From the NCBI GenBank assembly GCA_033065855.1, contig JAVXUO010000425.1:741962-805961 (forward strand): a stretch of DNA of 64,000 nucleotides. Direction: 5' to 3'. How positions within the stretch are numbered: position 1 is the stretch's first letter; every line of letters starts with the position of its first letter. Under the pieces are notes generated by a model, which had not been told where the DNA came from, made no database searches, and was given only the letters and a program-made list of their open reading frames with translations. Both the position numbers and the translations under genes were made by a program. The DNA is from Escallonia rubra. Its lineage: Eukaryota > Streptophyta > Magnoliopsida > Escalloniales > Escalloniaceae. Positions 47,104 to 59,000 of the stretch are shown one piece after another.

Positions 47104-47776
47104 TTAGTGTCGTTATCTCTAATGTTAGCCATCAGATTGATCTTTATTCATTCTTGTGCCATTCCCAGTGATCTATCCAAAAATCAATTGCATGGGTCCA
47201 TACCTGCCTCATTAGGGAACTTATCATTCCTACGAATCTTGTAAGTTCTGGTTAAATGTAACTAATATTTGTAGCTATCTCTTTGAGACATTTAGTCTAG
47301 CTTGGTGGAGGTTGCACTTAATCTATACTACTCATAAAGTGAATCGGCCAATCGAGGGTTGAAAAAAAAAAAAACTTTGGTTGTAATTCAAGTTGAAGAA
47401 AATCTACAGTCATTGTGTCCCACCGCACCCCCCATCCCTGCGTCCCACCTGGAAAAAAAAAACAAAAACATAGCAGCTACCAATGATCACAAATTAGATA
47501 TGGTTGATGGCATTTAACAAGTGATGCTAACAAAGTATTGTTAGGATTTTATTTGTCGCTGAAGGTTTTGCGAATATATTACCAATCATATCTAAAGATC
47601 ACCAATTATTGCTCTACGAGGATTGTAATTACCGGTCTGCAACCTGGGTTACAACCAAAATCTATCATTGACAATTATTGTTCCATTAAAACTAACCAAA
47701 ATCTAACAAGTGAAGAGATACATGCTATTAAAAAATGAGAGAAAGAATATGAGACGAAAAGAGCGGGAGCATAGAG

Positions 47777-48349
47777 TGGAACATCATATTACTACTAGGG
47801 GCTGGTTTCGCCATAGCCGACGGCGTCCGGTCAAGCGGCCTCGCGGACGTGCTGTGGGAAGCCTTGGGTTTCCTGCAGGAGGCTCCATATTTAGCCATCG
47901 CCCCCGCCGTTTGCCTAGTAAGCGCGACGATAACAGAGTTCACGTCGAACAACGCCACTACCACCCTCCGTGTTCCATTGCTCATCCAAATCGCGAACAC
48001 AATGCGCGTTCATCCTCTCCTCCTCATGATCCCCGGTGCCATCGGCGCGCAGTTCGCTTTCTTGCTTTCCACGGGAACGCCTTGGTGTTGGCTTCTCAAC
48101 TGGACACATTGATATCCAAGATATGATCAAGACTGGACTCCCACTTAAGATTGCAGGAACTGTTGCGCTATCCATTTTAATGCCCACTCTGGGTAATGTT
48201 CTTTACATTCCCTCTTATGATTTTGTTTATACATCTCTGTTACATGTGAATATTCGTGCTTGATTAACAGATTTGTTTTTCTTGCAGGAGCTTTTGTTTT
48301 CGGGACAGATAAACAAGTAAACATTGCAAAATTTGCTTATCCAAAGTGA
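47777..48349 (+). pseudogene. 3' fragment of the dicarboxylate transporter, duplicated
   Basis: It matches exon 5 from residue [10 protein letters not shown] onward (47777-48192) and exon 6 (48287-48349), with the splice borders retained. Relative to the intact gene, five bases are missing around 48080 in the [13 protein letters not shown] region, which breaks the frame. There is no 5' part and no promoter of its own. Identity to the intact copy remains high, implying a fairly recent duplication. Confidence 0.93.
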
Positions 48350-50020
48350 CGGCAAAGACGCGACCTGGGCAATTTGTTGCAATTTGTAGGTTGGCTTGGA
48401 AGGCTCTGGCCAATGGATATAGTATTAGACTGGTTTTTTGTAGTTTGTTTACTTTTTACCTCTGGATTTATATCGTAAAGATATAGTTATATGGAAAAAA
48501 TTTGGCTACTATCCCGATTTGAGGAATCTTCCTCCTACCTCTTATATAGCGACAATCAATCGTCTCCAAATGTTTGTAGTGACTTTTAGTTAGTGACGCT
48601 AAAAAAATGCTGCTAATAATTGTCGCTGAAAGTGTTAGAAGAAAAGTCACTTGAAGACTTGAGATTGGTCCTTCTTCTTCGTAGTGAACCAAAGTTTATT
48701 CTTCAAGTAATACTTTCCCTGTTTCATTTATTGCCGTACGTATATGAAAATTAATATATTGATTGCAACTCGAGATTGGCCCTTCTTCTTCCGTGTATGT
48801 ATTTGGATATGTCTATTACCTTTTCGTAGAGGTGGTTTCGGGTTATTATTTCAAATGGTTTGAAGACTTTCGAAATTGCAGTAGCTTTGTCCTTTCGCCT
48901 ATGATTTTGGAAAAGAAATTCACAACAATTGAGGTGATGTTATTAGTGATTGAACGTGAAATTTGCTGTGTTCGTACTTCTTATCTTTGAAAAAATTGGA
49001 TTGCCAAGCTAGCAAGCAATAATTGGCTTATAACCATGGTTAGGTCATTAAAACTCCTATTTTATTTGGTATAAGTTGCAATCAAGTTCTTCCCATCTGG
49101 TTGATGAGAGAGCTACAACTCTGATGAGTGGCATGTCACTTTACTACTACATTTTATTGCTCACTTTGTGTCATAGCAAAAGACTTGGGATTATGTCGTG
49201 AAGTAGAAAGGCAATAATGCTGGAGCTTAGATCCCCTTTCCCAAACTTGCACAAGAATACTTCCCAGAAGTGTCTTATGAAGTCTAATATGCACTAATTA
49301 AAGTGACTCCACGTTTTTCACACTAATTAAAGAAACATAAAATAGATGGTATTTCGATGTCCTGACTTTATTATGTTAAGTGACTATCAGCACTAAAATT
49401 TTAAGCTTTTAAAGAATGAATTCGAAAATGTTATCGTGCTTCAACATTACCTTTAAGGTACAAGTTCCTAATTGCACGGGAAAGACAAATTAAAGTGCAC
49501 TACCTCATAGTGCACAAATAAATAGAGCGCAAATGTTACTATAACAAAGAGGGACCAAATATGCAAGTAAAAGAATCGAACGAAAGACCTTATCAAATCT
49601 GGAGCAATATAATGTTAAGTTAACTAGTTGGTTTAAAAGTTTAAATTTTTAGAAAAGAGGTCCAACAATATTATCATGATTTAAAACATTAGAGGAAAGG
49701 GAAAAAAAATTTCAAAAAAAAAAAAGAGAGAGAGATCAAAAGTTGTGAATTGGGCAGAAAACAAACCCAACAGATTAAACACCTTGTTTAAGCTATAATG
49801 GTTGAATTAAACAAAAGCTAGGAATCATTTTATGCCTACGTGACTTTCTGTAACCCACTTTCCCATCACCACATTTCCTCTATTGAAACTTTACCTTTTT
49901 CAAACTTTATAACTTTTTTCTTTAGGCTCTCCTCTCTATTATTGCTTTGTGTCTCTTCCTCCATATAAGAAAATTAGTGGAAGTAACAGGCCTTGCCAAG
50001 AACAGTTCTGGCAAGAGACA
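48350..50020. promoter_or_regulatory. Upstream region of the receptor kinase gene
   Basis: It matches the region upstream of the truncated copy in unit A (41819-43092), so the duplication carried the promoter too. Poly-A runs and AT-rich DNA dominate. I see no sure TATA box. An upstream in-frame ATG at 49949 is less likely as the start, because the residues between it and 50021 differ in length and content between the two copies while the signal peptide is conserved. Confidence 0.45.
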
Positions 50021-53000
50021 ATGGGAGAAACGTCTCTTCCTCTCGTTACTAAGCTTATTTTGTACCTCACTCTACTTCTTTCTTTCTGTCACCTTTGTTC
50101 GAAGTTTGCCTCCACAGCAGCATTGTTGCCTCAAAGTGAAGGTATATTGGCCATCAACTCTCAAAGTCTTCATATGCTTACGACTTGCTTTTGGTTCTTT
50201 GTTAATTGTTGAATTCTGAGCCTTTTTCCACTAGCATGATCTCACACTCTTAATTTTTTTTTAAAATATGATACTCTTTCCCTTTAGAAGAGAGAAATAA
50301 AAAAATTTAAGACCTTTCCTTGTGAAGTTTTGAATCTACGCACGATACTATTTTCACTTCTAATATGCTAACATACTCTTTTATTTGTAGCTAAAAGGTT
50401 ATCACTTGTCATTAAACTCATTATTGCTGCAAAAAGAAGGTGAACAAACATATCAAAAAGTGAAAAATAACATTATCATACGTTTGTGCAAATACAGAAC
50501 GAGAATGGGAGTACGGGGTCGAACCTAGGCCTTGTCAATGGATCCAATAGTAAACGGATTTGATTGGGTTGGATAGAATCCATTCGATCTGAACCAGAAC
50601 CAAGGGTCTATATATAATATAATTTTCGATCGGATCTACAATGGATTAAATCTGTACCAGATCCGAGAGTTTAAATAATACGTAGTAGTTTATTGGCAAA
50701 ACCCCGATGAAATTGTGTTTTGACCCACAAATATTCGGTAAGATTATCAATCTTTTGTTTTGGACTCCTGTATGTTACCAAAGCTAATTTGGTGAATGAG
50801 AAGTTTAGGAAGTTACAAAAAAGAAAAAAGTTGTTAGTGTTTGACTTTCAAAGAGTGCCTGTAATTATGGGACAAAAGGGGGGTAGTGAAGCATAGTATG
50901 TGGACATGTATGGTTGGAACTATGATCCTTTGTTGTACAATACCATTGTTGCATTAAAAAATTGTTTCTAAACGCATGTTAAAGAGAAAAGTTGTCATTA
51001 TGAATTTTAACAACAACGATAAAATACTTTTACTTGTAATCTTATGTTACTAAAGCTTTAACATCAAAGATGCGTATGTGTACTTGAATCAATGGGTAGG
51101 ATCACGTTTAGATAAATGGATTAAGATCGAGTATAATCCTATATTTGGTGATCCAATTTGACCCAATTCAACTTTAATTTACTTGGGTTGGATGTTTTCT
51201 TAACGTAATCCAATGAAATTCATTGGATTAAATTACAGTACAATCTTTGGCTTCTTAAATTTGCTTGCCATGACGTAGCTTTTTTCCATTCCTGGAGACG
51301 ATGAAAACGTTGGAAGCAAGGTGAGATATTCATTTTTTTTGATACGCCAATATCATGAGTGGATCCCTTGCAAGGTCTATATTTGTCATTAAAACCTTTA
51401 AGATAAGGAACTTAACACTGTACTAATACGAAAACTCACTTTCTTGTATAATCAGCAAACGCTCTTGCCACCGTTAAGGATAAGTTGAATTTTAAGCCTG
51501 GACGTGCAGATGCATTTGACGTATCCATTTCAAAGAGGACCTGTAATGAGAACAATATCTCTCACATCATCCAATGTAACTGCAATTATGAGGACGGTAG
51601 CGTTTGCCATGTCACAGCGTTGTAAGTATTTTTGCTCATTCGGTTTTGGTTACACAATAGATTATCGTGGGTAAAATATACTCACCACTTGGTCCATGTC
51701 GAGTGCAAAGTTGAGAGAACGACAATACTCAAGGTGCTGGAGTATATACATGCACAAATTGATTGAAAACGAGTAGGCAGCATCACTAAAAATTATTTTA
51801 TCGAAACACACTTTTAGCGACAGACATTAGGAACGGTGCTTAAATAGTAAGAATATGTGCTAATGGCCCTTAACCTTACTTCTCCTGTACTTTAGGGCTT
51901 TCCAGAACCAAGATCTAACTGGGTTTATTTCTGAGGAAGTGGGACATCTTAATTACTTGGATTCGCTGTAAGTTCTTTCGAATATGATTATTTCCGAAGA
52001 AGTGGGAAATCCAAGTTTTAGATTTTTAGTGTCCTTATCTCTTATATTAGCCATTAGACCTGATCTTTGTTCATTCTTGTGCTATTCCCAGTGATCTATC
52101 CAACAATAAATTGCATGGGTCCATACCTGCCTCATTAGGGAACTTATCATTCCTACAAATCTTGTAAGTTCTCGTTAAATGTAACTTATATTTGTAACCA
52201 TCTTCTTGAGACTTTTAGTCTAGTTTGGTGAGGAGTGCATTTAATTTATGCTACTCATAAAGTGAAACGGCCAATTGATGGTTGAAAAAACTTTGGTTGT
52301 AATTCAAGTTGAAGAAAATTTACAACCGTTGTGCCCCACGTCACCTCATTCCCGCGCCCCACCCACTAAATAAAAAAGAAGCAACGGATTAAATATGGTT
52401 GATGTCATTTAACTAGTGATGCTAACAAAGTGTTGTTAGGATTTGTCGCTAAAGGTTTTGCGAATATAAACGGTGATATATTCGCAAAACCTTCAGCGAC
52501 AAATCCTAACTAGTGATGCTAATAAAGTGTTGTTAGGATTTGTCGCTGAAGGTTTTGCGAATATATCACCGATTATATTTAGCGACCATCAATAGTCACT
52601 ATATGAAAATTGTAATTACGGGCCTGGAATTCGAGTTACATCTAAAATCTATCATTGATAACTGTTTTATCATTAAAACTATCCAAAATCTGACAAGTGA
52701 AAATGTAAATTCTCTTAAAAACGGGGAGAAAGAATATGAGACAAAGGATCAGGAACATAGAGAGGAGAAAAGGGAGCAATGAAGTTAGAACGAGGCAAGT
52801 CCCAACCAATTAAGAATAAGTGAAACTTTAATTTCTCTGATCCGGCAAAATATATTATTTTTACTTGCACCAGCTTCGTGTGTGCTCTCAAAAAGCTAGC
52901 ATAAGTAACCTGGCCGTGGTTCAAGTGATCATGGGTTTGAGAGGCTTGATTTTAGTTGATGTTGCTCTTGAAAAAAGAAAAGATCACAAACCTCAACCAA

Positions 53001-56000
53001 ATCCACGAGGGTGAGTACTTCTTGGTGTTACTTGTCCGGCCGCATTGAAAGATCTACTATGGGGGTGGCTAGAAATCTTTATGATGGGCTCCGTCGCATA
53101 TAATGTTTCCATGTTTTTATTACTTTAATTAACTACAAAGGAAAAAAAGATGAAAAACGTTATAGCAAAAGCTTTAATAGTTGTGATGTTAATGGTAAAT
53201 TGCTAACGATCAGGTATCTCGATAAAAACCAACTTACTGGATCCATACCAGAAAGTTTAGGGATGTTGCAATCTCTACAGGAACTGTAAGTATCCATCTC
53301 ATACTTACAACCATGCTTTATTTATTTATTTGTGTGTGCACGCTCTTTCAACCATGCTTTATTTATTTATTTGTGTGGGTGTGAACTAGAAAGTTTTAGG
53401 GAAGTTTACGTCTTGTTTGACATTGATGGCACATTTCTTTTGCTATTGATTAGTGTCAAAAGCCACTAAATCTCGTCGCTGTATATGACGACGTTTATCA
53501 TTTTGTAAAGTAGACTCATATTCTCAATTGACTAAAAAGTTAATTGTTAATTACGTTTACAATCACCTCTGATTAAAGAAACACGCAAATAAGAAAAAAA
53601 TAACAAAGTGTGCGTAAATATTTTATATCATTCTACGGTGCGGTCCATACAATGAGACTTAATGCACCACTTTTAATTTGAAACATCAAAAGGAAGAAAT
53701 GAAAGGAAAAATACATATAAAGTAATGGGCTTGAAACAAAAATATTGGGCTTACTTGTCAACCCAATATACTTTAATATTGAGTTTTTTTAACAAAAAAT
53801 TTCGGTGCCATCAGACATCTCTACAACCAAAAAGTTTTAAGGAAGTTTCCACCTTGTATTACATCTCTATAACCATGCTTGTGTATATGTATGTGATTAC
53901 GTTTACGTTTGAGGGAGTGGTGACAAATTTGTTTAGTTATCTCAACTTTTCTACACTAATAATCGTCAAATCCCACTTGCAGCTATCTTCGCATGAATTT
54001 TCTTAAGGGCCCAATACCACCATCTCTAGGTTCAATGTCATCTCTGACATATTTGTAAGTGTCTTTCATCTGCGATACTGAAATATTGGAAGCCCTCCGC
54101 CGCAGGCCTCTAATCTACTTGTGCCAAGCACTTAACTCTTGTGTTCATTTGCGCTTCCCATTCTGTTTACTGTGGTGCAGGTCAATTGGCTATAACTCTT
54201 TGTGTGGTCGTATTCCTGATGTGTTGGGCAACCTATCCAAGTTAATACATTTGTAAGTAATCTGTATATTTTTGTCTTCATGTTATCTAAACTAGCGGCA
54301 AGGCACATGCGATATATGTGTAATATGTAATTTGCCTAATATTTTTATTATCTTGAGCTCAAACCCATTATTTAAATTTCGTTCATTTACATATGCATTT
54401 TTACGAAAATTGAATTGCTTTCTTTTGATAGTAAGCTAGAAACTAGGTTTTCATATTGACGTTATGAAAGTAAAATAATATTATAAGGAAATTATGTTGG
54501 TCGATTGCTAGAAACACCCGATTATGGTCTATTGGTACGGTTGACACTTCAACTTCACAAATTATGTCATGATGCGGTTACTGAAATAATTTGGTAACTT
54601 TCAATAAAACATATGGAGTATTAATACTGAATGTGAGAACGGGTTTCGAACATACGATTTTTTATTCTCTTTTGTTGACACTGGTCACAAAGATAGGAAG
54701 TAAAATCAGAAGCACCTTGTTATACTAGACGAGGATCTTCCCTTTAGATTTGAAGAGCAAGGAACTTCTAGTGGCTATCCATACTGCCTATCAGTAGTGT
54801 ATAAACAAATGACACGCTGCCTACATTCCTTTTTAGTAAATTGGATGGAAGACCTTTAATTGGTAAATTGCACACCAAATTTGAAGTCTAGCTAGGATGC
54901 CGGGTATCACAGATATAACTTTGGCACGCACACCAAATTCATCCCCCGTTTTGACGTTTCTGCTAAGATGTTGGCACTCAAAGCATAAAAGTGCCTGATG
55001 AGCTCGTGCCGATGTGTCAGATTTCTTGTGCTGGTATCCGTCACTGCCTAATGTGTTGCGTAAGAAACTCCTTTGGCAGCATGATTTCTTATCTGAAGTC
55101 GCAAGGGAAATCTTAAGAATTCAATAGCATCGTTCGCATTTCGTGCAGTGAATTTGAATCGTGCTTGCTGTTGTTTGTGCCTTTGAATTTTGTTGGAAGT
55201 GGCTTCATAGCACTTGCGTTTTACAGGGTTGTTTATCGAATTTTCCCTAGATTTTGGTGACACTACAATATACTTTAACAAAAACAGAGGGAAGTTAGTA
55301 CCCATGAATCAGATTTGATGCTCATCTTTTTCCTTTCCAAATGAAAGGAGCATGAGAGAGAATCAACTCTCTGGTCAGCTTCCAGAAGGACTTGGAAAAA
55401 GGAAGCAGCTTAGACATTTGTAAGTTCTTCAAAAGAACGTTTACAAGTAGGAATATCAACGCACTATGGAAGTAGATTGATACGTTCGCTGATGTTTTGC
55501 AGACGGGTGTCGTCGAATCATCTGACTGGGAAATTGCCCAAGAGTTATGACCAGCTCACGAACCTTGAGGTGTTGTAAGTGCCACTTTCATGTAGGCTGC
55601 CTTTTGCATGATTCATGCAGTCGCATATATATGTGTTAAAGGTATTTCATTGATTAATGCAGTGACATAGGTGCCAACTATATCAGCGGTCAGATACCTG
55701 AATATATAAGCAAGTGGAGGAACATTAGAGTTCTGTAAGTTGGAATTCAGCTTTCATTTGCACATGCGAAGCGTCTTTCTTGTGTTCTTCAGATACGCCA
55801 CACACACACACATTTGACTTTTCTACCATATTTCGGAACGTTATTTGAATGCGTAAAAATGCTCTTGTTTATTTTTTCGCTATTAGACTTTTCAGATGCT
55901 CCAAGCTATGGTTGAAATGTGATTTGGTACTAAAATTTCGAGATATAGGGAGTAACGATAAGAGGAAAATTCTAGACAGGGATTTGCTGAAATCATATCT

Positions 56001-59000
56001 TTTGCCATCTCAGGCTTCACGCTGGAATTCCCTTGTTTGCTCTAGCTCTATATTTCTAAATATAACAGGCCTAATCAAGTCAGGAGACAACATTATGAAG
56101 AGAGGACGAGTTTTTCCATCGATCAAGGCCAGGGGATATGATAATGTCATATAGCTTGATATTATTATTGCTCAATATTTCTAGCTCAAAAATGTTTGCA
56201 CTGATTACAGGAATTTCGAGGGAAATAAACTTCAAGGACCTATTCCTCAAGAGATTTTTAAGTTCCCCAACCTAAGTTATCTGTGAGTGCGGTATTTCAT
56301 TTTTCCAGGAGCTTGATACCAAGTGCTCATTCACATGGATATACGGCATGTATGTTGTAAACTTGTGATGCTGCGTCTTCATGTGACACAGTTGCTTGTT
56401 TCAGGGCTATTAGTGACAGCTTCAACATCACATTGCCCCCAGAGGCAGACTTGCCCAATATATATACCCTGTGAGTGGTCGATTGCATGTTGCCCTGCTA
56501 TCTCTTGCTGATGCCAATTAGATGCTCAATTGTTGGTTTATTACCGTGTCTCACTTCTTGAGATGTTTATACAGGACTATGAGGAATTGCTCAATCACAG
56601 GTCAAATTCCAGAATACATTGGTAAAATGTCATGGCTAAGCCATCTGTAAGCTCCTTTTCATGTACTGTCTCACTCCCTTAATCGTTAGATTTTCTTGTG
56701 CTTCGCCATTTTTAATATACATACTAGTGTCTGCTTTAATTCCGTTTTCCATTTATGATGCTCCTGTTTTGCATGTCTTTTTCATATGCTCTGAACTTTG
56801 CAAAACTCTTCCCCAGCTCCCGTTCCCCTTCTTTAATTTCCGCCTTTCTCCAAAGGAGAAAAGATTTGATAATTATAGAAAAACTTTCAATACTCAAATT
56901 TTCAGTAAATAGTATCTCTTACATGTACTGCAGTGACTTGAGTTTTAATAACTTAACGGGTGGAATTCCTTTGTCAATTAGCAAACTACGGCTAGATAAC
57001 ATGTAAGTTAGTTCTCTATTTATATTCCCTTGGCATTTCACACAAGGCAAATCTTGTTTATGCTCGACGAGCTGAAGTTCACCAGCCTTTATGTTTACAC
57101 CTCAGGCTTCTTGCAAATAATGCGCTAAGTGAATCGATCCCTGACTGGGTCCCACATGCAGTCTCCAATAAAGCGTAAGATTTGTTTATTAATTTACCAT
57201 TCATGTGCATCTTCTACGGATTCTTTGAGTCAAAAAGCAACGAAGATCTAGCTATTGCATATCGAGGTTTGAGACTAATTAGTTCTTGGTTGTTTGTCTG
57301 AGTTAAGGGCGGTCTCCCTTATGTTCATTATGTACCGAGCACCTCTGGCTTCTTGTCTAAGGTGTTGCTAATCTAAATGCATTTCTCATTTGTCTGGCTT
57401 TATCTTTATTTTGAGCCAATACGGTAGGCTCATTAAAGGTATGTTTGATAACGCAATTAAGCACTTAAAACTTAAAGTTTTTAATGATTTTCAATTAAAT
57501 GCGTTTGATAACGCTAAACCTTGTATCACTTAAAAAATTAATTTCTACAAAAGATAGACTAAAATTTTAAGTCAGAGTTGACTTACTTGTTTGGGATTGA
57601 TTAAATCTTGGTCAAACCTGATTTAATCTAGATTAAATCAGGTTTGTGAGTGTTTGGCAAAATAGATTAACAGATTTAATCCATCTCCAAAAGCTAAAAA
57701 CTGATTTAATCCATAATCCTCAAAAGTGAGGATTATGAAATAATCACTTTTTTCATAATCAGGTTTGACCATGTAATTTACCATCCTATCCCTATATTTT
57801 TTACAAAAAGACCTCTCATACCCCTTAATTAATTAGATAATTGCTGGAGTTTATCTCTTCTCTGCTAACCTCTTTTCCATACTAATGTTCGTGATGCTAT
57901 TTGTGATGCGGTTTCTACTAGATAAATATTTTTTTTTTTGCTCAAGATAAATTTTATTTGTAATTTTGGGATGTTGTCCTACTATAATCAATAACGTGAG
58001 ATTGTTTATGTTTTTAATTTAAAATAAAAAGTAACAACTTTTGTAGGACGTGAAAATAGTTATTTTCATAATTTATTTGGACATTATAATTATTTACGAA
58101 TAAAAGTTATGTTAACGTTACTTGAATATTATAAAAATTGTTTATTGAATGCCCTCTATGGTCATTTTGTCATAGTGAAACTGATTTAAGTACTTTTTAT
58201 CCAAACACTTTTTATAAATTTAATCTAATTTACAACTACTTTTGTCAAACAGCAAACTGATTCTGATTAAATCAGATTTTGAAAACTGATTCTGATTAAA
58301 TCAGATTTTGAAAACTGATTAAGATTTAAGCAGAATCTATTTTTTTAATCAATCCCAAACGGGCTCTTAATGTTAATCACTTAATTCTAAGTGAGATGTT
58401 ATCTGACATGTTTTTACATAAAAAAATAATTATCACCCCGATGCCGCCTCAATTAATTTGCTGGCGACACCGCCTCCACCACACTATAACCACCACCACC
58501 CATTATTTTCTTTTGCTACCACCACCACAATTACCATGACCTAGTCACTATCACCACCACCATCACAAGGACATCACCACCTCTACCATACTGTTGCTGT
58601 CATCACCATGTCCATTTCCATCAAAAGCATCTAAGTATCCACTACACTACAATTACTGCTATGACCGTTATGTTGCCGCCTATCACTATCATCATAGTTA
58701 TCAACACTACGGCTTCACGCACCATTACTGCCAGCATTGACACCTTTTTGTCGCCGCTGCCACCACCACCAGTATTACTCCATCGTCACTGCCACCACCA
58801 CCACCACGATTTTAGCCTCCCAAAAAAGTTATAATGTATATAAATAAATGCATAATTTTGGTAAAAAGGATAATCTTGTAAATAATTTTTTTTCAGACAT
58901 CTGCTTTTGCTTTACCAAACAGTTAACTTATTTTTCAGTAAAAATTCAGTTGCTTAAGATTTTCAGTTTGCGAATTCAGCGATTAACTTTTTCGACACTT

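Larger units (their letters stand above)
43093..47240 (+). pseudogene. Truncated duplicate of the LRR receptor kinase (exons 1-4)
   Basis: Exon-like pieces match the downstream gene: 43093-43213 (signal peptide, MGEKSLPLGTKLILHLTLLL), 45940-46095, 46366-46437 and 47169-47240 (a leucine-rich repeat, [15 protein letters not shown]). Splice borders survive. The second piece is 156 bases instead of 166, which shifts the frame so that the [16 protein letters not shown] segment of the intact copy is lost, and the third has further changes. Nothing after exon 4 was duplicated, so no transmembrane or kinase part exists. A 1.6-kb solo LTR sits in its first intron and a MITE lies between pieces three and four. 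It is a dead fragment. Confidence 0.9.
41260..47776. repeat. Tandem segmental duplication, unit A
   Basis: The unit starts inside exon 5 of the transporter (TGGAACATCATATTACTGCT) and ends in what was intron 4 of the receptor kinase (AATATGAGAC...CATAGAG). It carries the transporter 3' end, the intergenic region and kinase exons 1 to 4. It is longer than unit B because of a solo LTR (43448-45065) and a MITE (46498-47103), both absent from B. Confidence 0.9.
47777..52757. repeat. Tandem segmental duplication, unit B
   Basis: This is the direct repeat of unit A. The junction is visible at about 47776, where GGGAGCATAGAG (kinase intron 4 sequence) runs straight into TGGAACATCATATTACTACT (transporter exon 5). 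The right end is at about 52757, where AGGAACATAGAG continues into unduplicated intron 4. Blocks private to B are about 48491-48707, with GTCGCTGAAAG-type repeats, and 50882-51145. Confidence 0.9.
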
